In this document: in pieces, positions 31,820 through 42,660 of the stretch
How positions within the stretch are numbered: the stretch's first letter is position 1
Layout: every line of letters starts with the position of its first letter
Assembly: GCF_900188115.1 (NCBI RefSeq)
Contig: NZ_FZNW01000018.1
Span: 46,854-110,853, forward strand
DNA length: 64,000 nucleotides
Source of the DNA: Haloechinothrix alba
GTDB lineage: Bacteria > Actinomycetota > Actinomycetes > Mycobacteriales > Pseudonocardiaceae
Reading direction: 5' to 3'
Program-made: the position numbers and the translations under genes
The notes under the pieces: generated by a model
Seen by the model: the letters and a program-made list of their open reading frames with translations, nothing else
Databases searched by the model: none
What the model was told of the DNA's origin: nothing

Positions 31820-32683
31820 TCACTCCTCGCCGTCGTCGGACTCGCCCTCGGCCGGTGGCTGCCCGCTCTCCTGCGGCTGCCCGTCCATGGCGTCTTCCGA
31901 GGTCAGCTCGGTCTGGTCCGGGTTCATCGACACGGCGTCGTCTCCGGGAGGCGTGGGGTCGAACGGCGGAGGGTTGTCCGGGTCGAACTGGCCGGGGCCG
32001 AGCGCGTCGCACGTACCGCGTGCTTCGGGGTAGGTGTTCGTGTTCCGGCGCAGCGCGACGATGAACTGGTCGATCCGCTCGTCTTCGGCGTCCTCGACCT
32101 TGAGCTGGTGTCCCCAGGCCTGCAGCGAGATGGGTGCGTCCAGTCCCGGGTACGGCGACATCATGGTGTACGGCCGACCCTCGACCCGGACCTCGAGCTG
32201 CTCGCGTTCCTCGGCGTCGAGCTCATCGGGGTTGTAGGCGATCCAGACCGCGCCGTGCTCCAGCGCGTGCACCATGTTCTCCGAACGCACACCCTCGGGG
32301 TAGACGATCCCGTTGCACGCCGCCCACGTACCTTCGTGCGGCCCGCCGATCGGTGGGCTGTGGTCGTAGTCGACCCGCTGGTCCCGCTGGATGTGCAGGG
32401 CCGGCTCGTACGACTCGATCGTGATGCCCTCGATGTCCTCGGACGGGTCCGGGTTGTCCGCCGTCGGGGTGAACTCCTCGGCTGCCGCTTCCTCGCGCTG
32501 CTCCTGAGCCCGCTGCGGGGCCGACTCCACGAGGTAGTAGCCGAACACGACGGCGGCGAGCGCCACGATGGCGACCACCGCCGCGATCGTTCCCCACGGA
32601 ATCTGGCGGGTGCTCACCATGCTCGACCGCACTGCGGCGATCCCGGAAGGCTTCGCGCCCTTCTTTCGTCCACCTTTGGCCAT
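31820..32683 (-). CDS. DUF3105 membrane-anchored protein
   Basis: A 287-residue protein: a Lys-rich start (MAKGGRKKGAKPSG), one membrane helix (TIAAVVAIVALAAVVFGYYLV, about residues 31-52) and a DUF3105 domain containing DYDHSPPIGGPHEGTWAACNGIVYPEGV and ENMVHALEHGAVWIAYNP. The conserved His and Cys residues are extracellular. The C-terminal tail is acidic and Pro-rich. It is always seen beside DUF305-like genes in related genomes as far as I recall, and here the two form an operon. Biochemical role unknown. Confidence 0.85.
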   Translation of the reverse strand: MAKGGRKKGAKPSGIAAVRSSMVSTRQIPWGTIAAVVAIVALAAVVFGYYLVESAPQRAQEQREEAAAEEFTPTADNPDPSEDIEGITIESYEPALHIQRDQRVDYDHSPPIGGPHEGTWAACNGIVYPEGVRSENMVHALEHGAVWIAYNPDELDAEEREQLEVRVEGRPYTMMSPYPGLDAPISLQAWGHQLKVEDAEDERIDQFIVALRRNTNTYPEARGTCDALGPGQFDPDNPPPFDPTPPGDDAVSMNPDQTELTSEDAMDGQPQESGQPPAEGESDDGEE

Positions 32684-32954
32684 GATCCTGCGCTGACCTC
32701 GTCTCGTGCCGTAGTCCCCGCGCCCGCCGGAATGCTGCGCGGGGTGCCGGATTGGCGTGTGACGCGGCCCAGTCTAAGCAGTCGGTGTGTGACCGTTGTC
32801 AACCGATCGGTGGGGCCACCCCGCAGCGGCGCCGTAGCGGCCCCATAGCGGCGTTGTCGGGTGGGTCACCAGCGAGGAAGGGTACGCGCACGCGCGCTCG
32901 CGTCGCGGGCAGCCCGACGACGTAGCGGCAGGTCCGGCAACATACACTCGCCAG

Positions 32955-34625
32955 GTGACTCCCTCCGCACTAGCTGACCTGGTTCGCTCGGCAGCGGCCG
33001 AGGTGCTGGCCGCGCGCGGCCTGGACACCGGCGCGCTGCCCGAGGCCGTCATCGTCGAGCGCCCCCGAAATCCCGAGCACGGGGATTACGCGACCAACGT
33101 CGCGCTGCAGGTGGCCAAGAAGGTCGGGTTGGCACCTCGGGAGCTGGCCGAGGCGCTGGCGAACGCCCTGGCCGGAACCGACGGGCTCGACTCGGCCGAG
33201 GTCGCGGGCCCCGGCTTCGTCAACTTGCGACTCGCCACGGACGCGCAGGGCGAGCTCGTCCGTCAGGTGCTCGTGCAGGGCGCTGCGTACGGCTGTGGCG
33301 ACGAGTTCGGCGGTCTGGCGGTCAATCTGGAGTTCGTCTCGGCCAACCCGACGGGACCGATCCACCTGGGCGGCACGCGCTGGGCCGCCGTGGGGGATGC
33401 GCTCGGCAGGATCCTCACCGTCCGGGGCGCCGTGGTCACCAGGGAGTACTACTTCAACGACGCGGGCGCGCAGATCGACCGGTTCGTCGCGTCCCTTGTC
33501 GCAGCCGCGCGTGGTGCCGAGCCGCCGGAGGACGGTTACGGCGGTGCCTACATCAGCGAGCTCGCCTCCGAGGTCGTGCGCGCCGAGCCGGGTGTGCTCG
33601 AGCTGCCGGACGGGCAGCGCGACGAGGTGTTCCGCCGCACGGGCATCGAGCTGATGTTCGAGCAGATCAAGCGGAGCCTGCACGACTTCGGCACCGACTT
33701 CGACGTGTTCTTCCACGAGGATTCCCTGCACGCATCCGGGGCCGTGGACGAGGTGCTCGAGCAGCTGAAGCGGTCCGGGCGCCTGTACCACGCCGATGGT
33801 GCGTGGTGGATGCGTTCCACCGAGTTCGGTGACGACAAGGACCGCGTGGTCATCAAGAGCGACGGTGCGCCTGCCTACATCGCGGGCGATATCGCCTACC
33901 TCGCCGACAAGCGTTCCCGAGGTTTCGACCTGTGTATCTACATGCTCGGTGCCGACCACCACGGGTACATCGGCAGGCTCAAGGCGACCGCCGCCGCGCT
34001 CGGCGACGACCCGGACGTGGTGGAGGTCCTCATCGGCCAGATGGTCAACCTCGTCAGCGAGGGCAAGCCGGTGCGGATGAGCAAGCGCGCCGGCACGGTG
34101 GTCACGCTGGAGGATCTCGTGGACGCGGTCGGCGTGGACGCCGCCCGTTACGAGCTGGCTCGCTACTCGGTCGACTCGGCCGTGGACGTCGATCTCGACC
34201 TGCTGCGCAAGAACACCGCCGAGAACCCGGTGTTCTACGTGCAGTACGCGCATGCCCGGCTGGCGTCGCTGCAACGCAACGCCGCCGAGCTCGGGCTGCC
34301 GCCGGTAGCGGGCACGGACGGCTCACAGATCGATCTCGGTCTGCTCAGCCACCCCAGGGAGGGTGACCTGGTCCGTACGATCGGTGAGTTCCCCAAGGTG
34401 GTCGCGCGCGCGGCCGAGCTGCGCGAGCCCCACCGGATCGCTCGCTACCTCGAGGAGCTGGCGAGCGCGTATCACAAGTTCTATGACGCCGCCAGGGTCC
34501 TTCCGCAGGGCGACGAGGAGGCTACGCCGACGACGTTCGCCAGGCTCGCGCTGTGCGAGGCGGCTCGCCAGACGGTCGCCAATGGACTCGCACTGCTCGG
34601 TGTCTCGGCCCCGGATCGGATGTAG
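32955..34625 (+). CDS. argS: Arginyl-tRNA synthetase
   Basis: A 556-residue class I synthetase that charges tRNA-Arg. The N-terminal Add-1 domain is followed by the HIGH-type motif [16 protein letters not shown] and the KMSK-equivalent [16 protein letters not shown]; the C-terminal anticodon-binding domain ends [11 protein letters not shown] -10-like TACACT (32943-32948) ends six bases before the GTG with no ribosome site, which suggests a leaderless mRNA. The 271-base gap upstream is a divergent promoter region with DUF3105. It leads the lysA-hom-thrC-thrB group, with only five bases to lysA. Confidence 0.95.
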   Translation: MTPSALADLVRSAAAEVLAARGLDTGALPEAVIVERPRNPEHGDYATNVALQVAKKVGLAPRELAEALANALAGTDGLDSAEVAGPGFVNLRLATDAQGELVRQVLVQGAAYGCGDEFGGLAVNLEFVSANPTGPIHLGGTRWAAVGDALGRILTVRGAVVTREYYFNDAGAQIDRFVASLVAAARGAEPPEDGYGGAYISELASEVVRAEPGVLELPDGQRDEVFRRTGIELMFEQIKRSLHDFGTDFDVFFHEDSLHASGAVDEVLEQLKRSGRLYHADGAWWMRSTEFGDDKDRVVIKSDGAPAYIAGDIAYLADKRSRGFDLCIYMLGADHHGYIGRLKATAAALGDDPDVVEVLIGQMVNLVSEGKPVRMSKRAGTVVTLEDLVDAVGVDAARYELARYSVDSAVDVDLDLLRKNTAENPVFYVQYAHARLASLQRNAAELGLPPVAGTDGSQIDLGLLSHPREGDLVRTIGEFPKVVARAAELREPHRIARYLEELASAYHKFYDAARVLPQGDEEATPTTFARLALCEAARQTVANGLALLGVSAPDRM

Positions 34626-34630
34626 GAAGC

Positions 34631-36067
34631 ATGTGTGCTCACCCCGCTGGCCCTCGGCACGCCGAGGTGCACCCGCACGTGGATACCTCAGGATATCCAC
34701 CGTCCACATCGGACGAGTTGGACCGGCTGTACCCGAAGGTCTGGCCGCGTAACGTCTACCGCGCCCCGGACGGTGTGGTGCGCATCGCCGGTGTCGACGT
34801 ACGGGAGCTCGCCGCCACCCACGGAACGCCGTTGTTCGTCATCGACGAGGCGGATTTCCGGTCCCGGTGTGCCGAGTACGCCGAGGCGTTCGAGGACCCG
34901 AGCCTGGTGCACTACGCGTCGAAGGCCTTCCTGTGCAAGGAGGTGGCGCGCTGGGTCGCGGCCCAGGGGCTGAGCCTGGACGTGTGCAGTGGAGGCGAGC
35001 TGACCGTGGCCCGGGCGGCGGACTTCCCTGTCGAGCGGATCACCTTCCACGGCAACAACAAGTCCGTCGCCGAGCTCGAGGAGGCCGTGGACGCCGGTGT
35101 CGGCACCGTCGTGCTCGACTCCTTCCAGGAGATCGCGCGGCTGGCGAAGGTCGCGGCCGACCGCGGCGTCCGGCAGCAGGTGCTGGTGCGCGTGACGGTC
35201 GGCGTCGAGGCGCACACCCACGAGTTCATCGCCACCGCGCACGAGGACCAGAAGTTCGGCTTCTCGCTGGCGGCAGGCGACGCCGCCGAGGCCGTACGCA
35301 GGGTTGTCGGCGCGGAGTCGCTGCAGCTCATCGGCCTGCACAGCCATATCGGCTCGCAGATCTTCGACCCGGACGGGTTCGAGGTGGCAGCAAGGCGCGT
35401 CATCGGCCTGATCGCGCAGCTGCGTGAGGAGCACGGCCCGGAGATCACCGAGCAGCTCGGGTTGGTCGACCTCGGTGGTGGGTTCGGTATCGCCTACACG
35501 GAGAAGGACAACCCGCCCCCGCCCGCGCAGATGGTGACCCAGATCCGGGAGATGGTGCGCAGGGAGTGCGACTACGCCGAGCTGCCGATGCCCAAGATCG
35601 CCGGTGAGCCCGGCCGTGCGATCGCGGGCCCGGGAGCAATCACGCTCTACGAGGTGGGCACGATCAAGGACGTCCCGCTCGGCGACGGCGCCGTGCGCCG
35701 CTACGTCAGCGTCGACGGCGGGATGAGCGACAATATCCGCACCGCGTTGTACGACGCTGCCTACGACTGCAGGCTGGTCTCCCGGTCGAGTGACGACGGG
35801 TCCGTTGCTGTCGAGGCGACGCAGAGCAGGGTGGTCGGCAGGCACTGTGAGTCCGGCGACATCGTGGTCCGCGACTGCTGGCTGCCGCATAACCTCGCCG
35901 CTGGTGACCTGGTCGCCGTGGCGGCCACCGGTGCGTACTGCTACTCGATGGCCAGCGGGTACAACCGGCAGCCGCTGCCGGCCGTGGTCAGCGTGCGTAA
36001 CGGCAGCGCCCGAGAGTTGCTGCGCAGGGAGACGAGGGACGACCTGATGCGTTTGGAGGTGTCGTGA
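34631..36067 (+). CDS. lysA: Diaminopimelate decarboxylase
   Basis: A 478-residue PLP enzyme of fold III that converts meso-diaminopimelate to lysine. PLP-binding Lys is in [16 protein letters not shown]; other sites are [10 protein letters not shown], the phosphate-binding [18 protein letters not shown] and the catalytic-Cys region [11 protein letters not shown]. The ATG at 34631 has AGGAAG upstream; the first 30 residues are variable. It overlaps hom at its stop codon, consistent with an aspartate-family operon. Confidence 0.95.
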   Translation: MCAHPAGPRHAEVHPHVDTSGYPPSTSDELDRLYPKVWPRNVYRAPDGVVRIAGVDVRELAATHGTPLFVIDEADFRSRCAEYAEAFEDPSLVHYASKAFLCKEVARWVAAQGLSLDVCSGGELTVARAADFPVERITFHGNNKSVAELEEAVDAGVGTVVLDSFQEIARLAKVAADRGVRQQVLVRVTVGVEAHTHEFIATAHEDQKFGFSLAAGDAAEAVRRVVGAESLQLIGLHSHIGSQIFDPDGFEVAARRVIGLIAQLREEHGPEITEQLGLVDLGGGFGIAYTEKDNPPPPAQMVTQIREMVRRECDYAELPMPKIAGEPGRAIAGPGAITLYEVGTIKDVPLGDGAVRRYVSVDGGMSDNIRTALYDAAYDCRLVSRSSDDGSVAVEATQSRVVGRHCESGDIVVRDCWLPHNLAAGDLVAVAATGAYCYSMASGYNRQPLPAVVSVRNGSARELLRRETRDDLMRLEVS

Positions 36068-37410
36068 TGGCCCTCTCCGCCGAGCTGGGGTGGTCGGGTG
36101 ACCCCGCGGAGACCGAGCCCACACCTGTCCGGGTGGCGCTGCTGGGGTGTGGCACCGTCGGTAGCGAGGTGGCGCGACTGCTCACCGAGGAGGCCGCGGA
36201 GTTCGCCGCCCGCGCCGGTGCTCCCGTCGAGCTGGCCGGTATCGCCGTACGCCGCCCGGACAAGCATCCCGAACTACCCGCCGACCTGCTCACCTCGGAC
36301 GTCGAGGGTCTCATCGCCTCGGACGTCGATGTCGTCGTCGAGCTCGTCGGGGGGATCGAACCCGCGCGCAGCTGGCTGCTGACGGCCCTGCGATCCGGCA
36401 AGTCCGTGGTCACGGCGAACAAGGCGCTGCTGGCCGACTGCTCGCGTGAGCTGTCCGAGGCCGCTGACGCCTCGGGGGCGGACCTGTACTACGAGGCCGC
36501 GGTGGCCGGCGCGATCCCGCTCGTGCGCCCGCTGCGCGAGTCCCTGGCAGGCGACCGCATCACCCGCGTCATGGGCATCGTCAACGGCACGACCAACTAC
36601 ATTCTCTCGGCGATGGACAGCACGGGTGCGGGCTATGTGGACACCCTGGAGGAGGCGAGCAACCTCGGCTACGCCGAGGCCGACCCCACAGCCGATGTGG
36701 ACGGTTACGATGCCGCCTCGAAGGCGGCGATCCTCGCTTCGCTCGCCTTCCATACCAGGATCGCCGCGTCCGATGTGTACAGAGAGGGAATCGGTTCGGT
36801 CAGTGCGGCCGACGTCGCGGCCGCCAAGATGATCGGCCGGACCGTCAAGCTGCTCGCCATCTGCGAGCGCGTCGTCGGGCCGGACGGGTCCGAGTCGGTC
36901 TCCGTGCGCGTGCACCCGGTGATGATCCCGCGTAGCCACCAGCTCGCCGGGGTCGGCGGTGCGTTCAACGCGGTCTACGTCGAGGCCGACGGGGCCGGTG
37001 AGTTGATGTTCTTCGGCCAGGGCGCCGGCGGCGCACCGACGGCCAGCGCTGTGCTCGGCGACCTCGTCGATGTGGCACGCAACCGCGCGGGCGGTGGCAG
37101 GGGACCACGCGAGTCCGCGCACGCCGGGCTCGCGGTGCGCCCGATGGGCGAGACGCCGACGCGGTACCACATCAGCCTGCAGGTGGCGGACCGCCCGGGC
37201 GTGCTCGCGCAGGTGTCCCAGGTGTTCGCCAAGCACGACGTCAGCATCGCCGCGGTACGCCAGCGGGACAAGCACTCCACGGCCAGCCTGGTGGTGGTCA
37301 CGCACGCGGCGCCGGACGCGGCACTGCGCGCGACCGTCGACGACATCGGCGAGCTCGACGTCGTCCATGAAGTCGTCAGCGTCATGAGAGTGGAAGGCGA
37401 AGACTCGTGA
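36067..37410 (+). CDS. hom: Homoserine dehydrogenase
   Basis: A 447-residue NAD(P)-dependent enzyme that reduces aspartate semialdehyde to homoserine. The Rossmann motif is [17 protein letters not shown]; the catalytic region has [38 protein letters not shown]; the C-terminal ACT domain ([20 protein letters not shown]) should give feedback inhibition by threonine. ATG 36067 is seven bases after GGAGG and shares one base with the lysA stop; GTG 36064 is an alternative. It overlaps thrC by GTGA. Confidence 0.95.
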   Translation: MALSAELGWSGDPAETEPTPVRVALLGCGTVGSEVARLLTEEAAEFAARAGAPVELAGIAVRRPDKHPELPADLLTSDVEGLIASDVDVVVELVGGIEPARSWLLTALRSGKSVVTANKALLADCSRELSEAADASGADLYYEAAVAGAIPLVRPLRESLAGDRITRVMGIVNGTTNYILSAMDSTGAGYVDTLEEASNLGYAEADPTADVDGYDAASKAAILASLAFHTRIAASDVYREGIGSVSAADVAAAKMIGRTVKLLAICERVVGPDGSESVSVRVHPVMIPRSHQLAGVGGAFNAVYVEADGAGELMFFGQGAGGAPTASAVLGDLVDVARNRAGGGRGPRESAHAGLAVRPMGETPTRYHISLQVADRPGVLAQVSQVFAKHDVSIAAVRQRDKHSTASLVVVTHAAPDAALRATVDDIGELDVVHEVVSVMRVEGEDS

Positions 37411-38489
37411 ATGCGGTGCAGGCGGCCCGGCCGGTCAAGCCGGGCATCATCCATGCCTACAGCGAACGTATCCCGATCCCCGACGACGCGGCCGTCGTCA
37501 CGCTCGGGGAGGGCAACACACCGCTCGTCAGCGCCCCCCGGCTGTCCGAGCTGACCGGCTGCGAGGTCTACGTCAAGGTCGAGGGCGTCAACCCGACCGG
37601 CTCCTTCAAGGACCGTGGGATGACCGTGGCGATCACGCACGCGCTCGCCAGCGGGATCAAGGCCGTGCTGTGCGCATCCACGGGGAACACCTCGGCCTCG
37701 GCGGCAGCCTACGCCGCCCGGGCCGGCCTGACGTGTGCCGTGCTCGTGCCGCAGGGCAAGATCGCGATGGGCAAGCTCGCGCAGGCGACCCTGCACGGCG
37801 CGCGCCTGCTACAGATCGACGGGAACTTCGACGACTGCCTCGAGTTGGCCCGCAAGACGGCGCTCGATCACCCGGTCACCCTGGTGAACTCGGTCAACCC
37901 CGTCCGGCTCATCGGGCAGAAGACGGCGGCCTGGGAGATCTGCGACGTGCTCGGCGTGGCCCCGGACGTGCACTGCCTTCCGGTCGGAAATGCGGGCAAT
38001 ATCACAGCGTACTGGGCAGGCTACGTCGACTACGCGGCGGACAAACTGATCGAGGCGGCGCCGCGGATGTTCGGCTTCCAGGCTTCGGGAGCCGCGCCGC
38101 TGGTGCACGGCGAGCCGGTCAGCGACCCCGACACGGTCGCGACGGCGATCCGGGTGGGCAGCCCGGCGTCCTGGGATCCGGCGGTCGAGGCGAAGAACTC
38201 CTCCGGGGGGCTGTTCGACGCGGTCAGCGACGAGCAGATCCTGTCGGCGTACCGGCTGCTCGCCGCATCCGAAGGGATCTTCGTGGAGCCGGCCTCCGCC
38301 GCCAGCGTGGCCGGGCTGCTGCAGACGGCGGCGGACGGGCGGATCCCGGCCGGTTCGACCGTGGTGTGCACGGTGACCGGGCACGGGCTGAAGGACCCGG
38401 CGACCGCGCTGGAGGGCAACGTCGAGGTCGAGCCTCTCCCGGTGGACCCTCAGGCTGTGGTCAACGCACTCGACCTCACCGACGAGTAG
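37407..38489 (+). CDS. thrC: Threonine synthase
   Basis: A 360-residue PLP enzyme (fold II) that converts O-phosphohomoserine to threonine. PLP Lys is in [34 protein letters not shown] is the substrate-binding loop; [13 protein letters not shown] is the phosphate-binding loop for the cofactor. The short form without the N-terminal yeast-type extension is typical of actinobacteria. GTG start overlaps the hom stop; thrB follows 9 bases after. Confidence 0.95.
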   Translation: MNAVQAARPVKPGIIHAYSERIPIPDDAAVVTLGEGNTPLVSAPRLSELTGCEVYVKVEGVNPTGSFKDRGMTVAITHALASGIKAVLCASTGNTSASAAAYAARAGLTCAVLVPQGKIAMGKLAQATLHGARLLQIDGNFDDCLELARKTALDHPVTLVNSVNPVRLIGQKTAAWEICDVLGVAPDVHCLPVGNAGNITAYWAGYVDYAADKLIEAAPRMFGFQASGAAPLVHGEPVSDPDTVATAIRVGSPASWDPAVEAKNSSGGLFDAVSDEQILSAYRLLAASEGIFVEPASAASVAGLLQTAADGRIPAGSTVVCTVTGHGLKDPATALEGNVEVEPLPVDPQAVVNALDLTDE

Positions 38490-38498
38490 GGGGACGGC

Positions 38499-39392
38499 GT
38501 GATCGGATTCCGCGTCACGGTGCCGGCGTCGACGGCCAATCTGGGTCCCGGTTTCGACACGTTCGGTATGGCCCTCGGCTTGTTCGAGGTCATCGAGCTA
38601 CGGGTGCTCGACGACGGCGTGCTCATCGAGCCGATCGATGCCGGTGCCGGAGACGTCTCGGACGTGCCGACCGATGAGAGCCACCTGGTCGTGCGGGCCC
38701 TGCGACGGGCATGCGAGCACCTCGATGTCCCGTGTCCCGGCCTGTACCTGCGCTGCCACAACGCGATCCCGCATGCCAGGGGTCTCGGGTCCTCCGCGGC
38801 GGCCGTGGTCGCAGGCGTCGCAGCGGGCTACGCGCTGGCGGGTAAGTCGGTGGACGCCGCTGCTCTCGAGCTGGCCGCCGAGCTCGAAGGCCATGCCGAC
38901 AACGCGGCAGCGAGCCTGTTCGGCGGGCTCGTGCTGGCGTGGCAGGACGTCAGGGGCGGCGTGCCGAGCTGGCGCGCCGAACGGCTGGATCCGCATCCGG
39001 GTATCCGCCCTGTGCTGGCGGTACCCGAGCAACGATCGTCCACGTCGGCGGCCAGGGGGCTGCTGCCGGAGCACGTCCCGCACGGCGACGCGGCCTTCGC
39101 CGCCGGCCGGGCCGCGCTCGGCCTGCACGCGTTGACCACCGACCCCGGGTTGTTGCTGCCGGGCACGGAGGACAGGCTGCATCAGGACTACCGGGAGCCC
39201 GCCTACCCGGCGACAGTGCACCTCGTCCGGCAGCTCCGCGAGCGGGATGTCGCCGCCGTGGTCTCCGGGGGCGGGCCGACCGTGCTGGCACTGACCACCG
39301 ACGGGGTGTTGCCCGATGGGGTCGATCTCACCGGGTTCACCACCGTCGAGCTGCCGGTCGACCGTTCCGGGGTGCGCGTGGCTGCCCTGTAG
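38499..39392 (+). CDS. thrB: Homoserine kinase
   Basis: A 297-residue GHMP kinase that phosphorylates homoserine for threonine synthase. The N-terminal substrate motif is VPASTANLGPGFDTFGMAL and the ATP loop is PHARGLGSSAAAVVAG; a C-terminal GGGPTVLAL motif completes the family pattern. It ends the aspartate-family operon and is followed by a hairpin. Confidence 0.95.
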   Translation: MIGFRVTVPASTANLGPGFDTFGMALGLFEVIELRVLDDGVLIEPIDAGAGDVSDVPTDESHLVVRALRRACEHLDVPCPGLYLRCHNAIPHARGLGSSAAAVVAGVAAGYALAGKSVDAAALELAAELEGHADNAAASLFGGLVLAWQDVRGGVPSWRAERLDPHPGIRPVLAVPEQRSSTSAARGLLPEHVPHGDAAFAAGRAALGLHALTTDPGLLLPGTEDRLHQDYREPAYPATVHLVRQLRERDVAAVVSGGGPTVLALTTDGVLPDGVDLTGFTTVELPVDRSGVRVAAL

Positions 39393-39443
39393 CGCTGCCC
39401 GTCGGCCTCTCGTCCGCGCCGGCCCGGCGTAGCTCCCGGCGCG

Positions 39444-39490
39444 GCCGGTCAGCCGGCTGGTGAACGGCCCTGCGGGCCCTGCTGACCGGC
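39444..39490 (+). terminator. Nested hairpin after thrB
   Basis: GCCGGTCAGC (39444-39453) pairs with GCTGACCGGC (39481-39490); inside it GGCCC and GGGCC (39465-39477) form a second stem. It lies about 50 bases after thrB and before the rho promoter, so it probably ends the amino-acid operon. Confidence 0.7.
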
Positions 39491-39527
39491 GCGAGGGCGA
39501 CACGGGTGTACAAACCGGGGGTGGTTG

Positions 39528-39556
39528 TTGCGTGGTGTCGACGGGGAGTCTAGGCT
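39528..39556 (+). promoter_or_regulatory. Putative rho promoter
   Basis: TTGCGT (39528-39533), a 17-base spacer and TAGGCT (39551-39556) match a SigA promoter. It would give a leader of roughly 500 bases before the rho start at 40068. Confidence 0.55.
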
Positions 39557-39574
39557 CGGAGGTGTTCGTTCACC

Positions 39575-39733
39575 GTGCGGATTCCGCACCTGGTGCGACT
39601 TCCGGGCCTCTTCCCGGAACGCATCTTTCACTTCCGGCGTACTCTCGGCTGACCAAGCCGAGGGGACCGCGAGGTGGGTTCCCGGTTGTCACGGTGATCG
39701 AGTTCGTGTGCCTCCGGGTACGTTCGGAGGCAC
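39575..39733 (+). promoter_or_regulatory. Structured rho leader with four hairpins
   Basis: In the 675-base gap between thrB and rho, four short perfect stems follow the promoter: GTGCGG/CCGCAC (39575-39589), CCGGG/CCCGG (39602-39617), CTCGGCT/AGCCGAG (39644-39662) and GTGCCTCCG/CGGAGGCAC (39708-39733). Bases 39734-40067 show no gene or clear structure. Rho is autoregulated by termination in its own leader in other bacteria, which would suit this arrangement. Confidence 0.5.
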
Positions 39734-40067
39734 GCAGAATCCCGTGCGTGCGGCCCTGCTGTGGTTGAGTACCCAATCCCCGCCAGGCCCGCCCGCAGCG
39801 GGACGGTGTGGGAGCTGTTGAGAACGTGAGGTTCGCGTCGAAAGGAACTGACGTAGCAGCAGGCTCACGTGCGCGGAGCTGATGCCTCGACACTCTGGGA
39901 GGCAGAATTCAGGGGTACCGGGCCGCAGAATCCGTGCACACAGCCGTAGGAACTCAACGTGCGTTCGGCCGCACGTTTCCAATGAGACACGGCGTCGGCC
40001 CGCGTAACGGTGCGGGTGACGCGTCGCTGATCCACGCTGGGGCGGGGATCGGTCAGGAAGGACTTGC

Positions 40068-42164
40068 GTGAGCAACACGGATCTTTTGAGCGGCAGCGTG
40101 GAAGCGCCAGGAACTCAGTCGGCATCTTCGGGGAGCGATAACGTGACGGTAGATTCTGCGCAGGACAGCAACGGCACTTCCGAGAAGCCGAAGCGTCGCG
40201 GAGGCGGCCTGTCCGGCATGGTGATTGCCGAGCTGCGCGAACTCGCCGTCGAACTCGGCGTGACCGACACCAAGGGGATGCGTAAGGGCGATCTCATCGC
40301 GGCGATCCGTGAGCGCCAGGGGAAGACGAAGAAGCGCGCCGGGACGTCCGACGACGAGAACTCCCTCCCTCTCGACGGGGTGACGAGCACGTCCGGTGCC
40401 GGCCAGACCGGCAGCAAGCCCGACGCCGGCGCCTCGAACGCGGACCGCGAGGCAGGAGCCGGGCAGGACACGGTCCCGAACGGTGCGGAGAAGGGTTCGG
40501 ACAGGGGCCCTGAGAAGAGCGCTGAGAAGAACGCCGAGAAGAGCCCCGAGAAGAGCGCCGACAAGAGCGCCGACAAGAGCGCTGGGACCGGTACCGATGC
40601 GGCCGGTGCGCGCGGGGCCGAGGGCGCGACGCAGGTCACCGAGCCGGCTCGGGAGAAGGACACCGACGGTGGCCAGCAGCAGGACGAGCCTGCTCGCCGT
40701 GAGGGGTCGCGGCGCAGGCGTGGTTCGTCGCGTGGGTCCGGTGGCGGAAACAACAGCCAGCGAGCCGAGCAGGACGGCAAGAGCCCCGACGCCAAGGGCG
40801 GTGGACGTTCCGGCCAGGACGAGGGCGAGCAGTCCCAGCGCGACGGCGGGGACCAACGCCGCCAGCAGGGCAACAACACCAAGTCCAACTCCGACGACGA
40901 CGAGCGCGGCGGCAGGCGCAGCAGGCGGTCACGGGATCGCAGGCGCCGGGGCGGACGCGGTGACGGCGGCGGCGGCGGATCGGACGCCACCGACGTCCGC
41001 GAGGACGATGTGCTGCTGCCGATCGCCGGGATCCTCGACGTACTGGACAACTACGCGTTCGTGCGTACCTCCGGCTACCTCGCGGGGCCGCACGACGTGT
41101 ATGTCTCGCTGTCCCTCGTGCGCAAGTACGGCCTGCGCAGGGGCGATGCGATCACCGGTGTGGTCAGGCAGCCCCGCGAGGGTGAGCAGCAGCGGCAGAA
41201 GTTCAACCCGCTGGTGCGCGTGGACACGATCAACGGGCTCGAGCCGGACAACGTCAAGCGGCCCGACTTCACCAAGCTGACCCCGCTCTACCCGAACGAG
41301 CGGCTGCGGCTGGAGACCGAGCCGAACAAGCTCACCACCCGTGTGATCGACCTGGTCATGCCGGTCGGCAAGGGGCAGCGTGCGCTGATCGTCTCGCCGC
41401 CGAAGGCCGGTAAGACCACGATCCTGCAGGACGTCGCCAACGCGATCACCACGAACAACCCGGAATGCTGGCTCATGGTCGTGCTGGTGGATGAGCGCCC
41501 GGAGGAGGTCACCGACATGCAGCGGTCGGTGAAGGGCGAGGTCATCTCGTCGACCTTCGACCGGCCGGCATCGGATCACACGACCGTGGCCGAGCTGGCC
41601 ATCGAGCGCGCCAAACGGCTCGTCGAGATGGGACACGACGTGGTCGTGCTGCTCGACTCGATCACCCGGCTCGGCAGGGCCTACAACCTGGCGGCTCCGG
41701 CATCGGGGCGGATCCTCTCCGGTGGTGTCGACTCGACCGCGCTGTACCCGCCGAAGCGGTTCCTCGGTGCGGCGCGCAACATCGAGGAAGGCGGCTCGCT
41801 GACGATCTTCGCGACCGCGATGGTCGAGACGGGCTCGACGATGGACACGGTGATCTTCGAGGAGTTCAAGGGCACCGGTAACGCCGAGCTCAAGCTGGAC
41901 CGCAAGATCGCCGAGCGCCGGGTGTTCCCTGCCGTGGACGTGAACCCGTCGGGTACGCGCAAGGAGGAGCTGCTGCTGTCGCCGGACGAGCTCGCCGTGA
42001 CCCACAAGCTGCACCGGGTACTGCACGCTCTCGACTCGCAGCAGTCCATCGACCTGTTGCTCGACCGCCTGCGCAAGTCCAGGACCAATATCGAGTTCCT
42101 GATGCAGGTGTCCAAGACGGCACCCGGTCAGGAAGAGGAAGCGGCGCAGCAACAGCAGGTCTAG
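40068..42164 (+). CDS. rho: Transcription termination factor Rho
   Basis: A 698-residue hexameric RNA helicase. The N-terminal Rho_N part (MVIAELRELAVELGVTDTKG) is followed by about 190 disordered, charged residues including the run EKSAEKNAEKSPEKSADKSADK and Arg/Gly-rich RRSRRSRDRRRRGGRG; this large insertion is typical of actinobacterial Rho and adds RNA contacts. The RNA-binding domain starts at GILDVLDNYAFVRTSGYL. The ATPase core has SPPKAGKTTILQ (Walker A) and VVLLDSITRLGRAYN (Walker B). GTG start has AGGAAGGA upstream. Confidence 0.96.
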   Translation: MSNTDLLSGSVEAPGTQSASSGSDNVTVDSAQDSNGTSEKPKRRGGGLSGMVIAELRELAVELGVTDTKGMRKGDLIAAIRERQGKTKKRAGTSDDENSLPLDGVTSTSGAGQTGSKPDAGASNADREAGAGQDTVPNGAEKGSDRGPEKSAEKNAEKSPEKSADKSADKSAGTGTDAAGARGAEGATQVTEPAREKDTDGGQQQDEPARREGSRRRRGSSRGSGGGNNSQRAEQDGKSPDAKGGGRSGQDEGEQSQRDGGDQRRQQGNNTKSNSDDDERGGRRSRRSRDRRRRGGRGDGGGGGSDATDVREDDVLLPIAGILDVLDNYAFVRTSGYLAGPHDVYVSLSLVRKYGLRRGDAITGVVRQPREGEQQRQKFNPLVRVDTINGLEPDNVKRPDFTKLTPLYPNERLRLETEPNKLTTRVIDLVMPVGKGQRALIVSPPKAGKTTILQDVANAITTNNPECWLMVVLVDERPEEVTDMQRSVKGEVISSTFDRPASDHTTVAELAIERAKRLVEMGHDVVVLLDSITRLGRAYNLAAPASGRILSGGVDSTALYPPKRFLGAARNIEEGGSLTIFATAMVETGSTMDTVIFEEFKGTGNAELKLDRKIAERRVFPAVDVNPSGTRKEELLLSPDELAVTHKLHRVLHALDSQQSIDLLLDRLRKSRTNIEFLMQVSKTAPGQEEEAAQQQQV

Positions 42165-42319
42165 GGTTCGCGCCGCGGACCTGACGGGCACGCGCGGTGC
42201 GATGCCGTGCGTCTGGAAGAATGGTCCGTAGGAATCGCCGTGCGCAGTACGAACAGCGGCGCCGGTTCACCCCGTCACACCGCGGGCGGGGACCCGGCGT
42301 CCGAGACGAAAGGGCACTC

Positions 42320-42535
42320 ATGAAGAGCGGTATTCATCCTGACTACATCACGACCCAGGTGAACTGCGCCTGTGGCAACTCGTTCACCACGCGCAGCACG
42401 AAGGAATCGGGCAACATCTACGTCGAGATCTGCTCGAAGTGCCACCCGTTCTACACGGGTAAGCAGAAGATCCTGGACACCGGTGGTCGTGTCGCCCGGT
42501 TCGAGCAGCGTTACGGCAAGCGCACGGCGAAGTAG
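42320..42535 (+). CDS. rpmE: Ribosomal protein L31 (zinc-binding form)
   Basis: A 71-residue protein, [22 protein letters not shown]..., with Cys16 and Cys18 and the second knuckle [10 protein letters not shown], so this is the zinc-containing (C+) L31. In actinomycetes a zinc-free paralogue elsewhere often replaces it under zinc starvation. It lies between rho and prfA, as in most actinobacteria. Confidence 0.95.
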   Translation: MKSGIHPDYITTQVNCACGNSFTTRSTKESGNIYVEICSKCHPFYTGKQKILDTGGRVARFEQRYGKRTAK

Positions 42536-42660
42536 CGGCCGTCCGGTTCGACGACAGTAGCGCGACGACAGCGCCCGTCCCTGCGCAGCCGGCAGGGGCG
42601 GGCGTATGTGTCGCAACGAGTTGACGACGACAGCGGCGGCGGACGGGCCGAGATGAGGAC

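Noticed and set aside
32760..32820. TTGACA box upstream of the DUF3105 gene on the minus strand
   Set aside because: The nearest -10-like element (TAGACT) is about 20 bases away, too far for a confident promoter call.
40500..40590. CRISPR-like spacing in the Rho insertion
   Set aside because: The repeats are coding, imperfect and without spacers; no cas genes are in the window.
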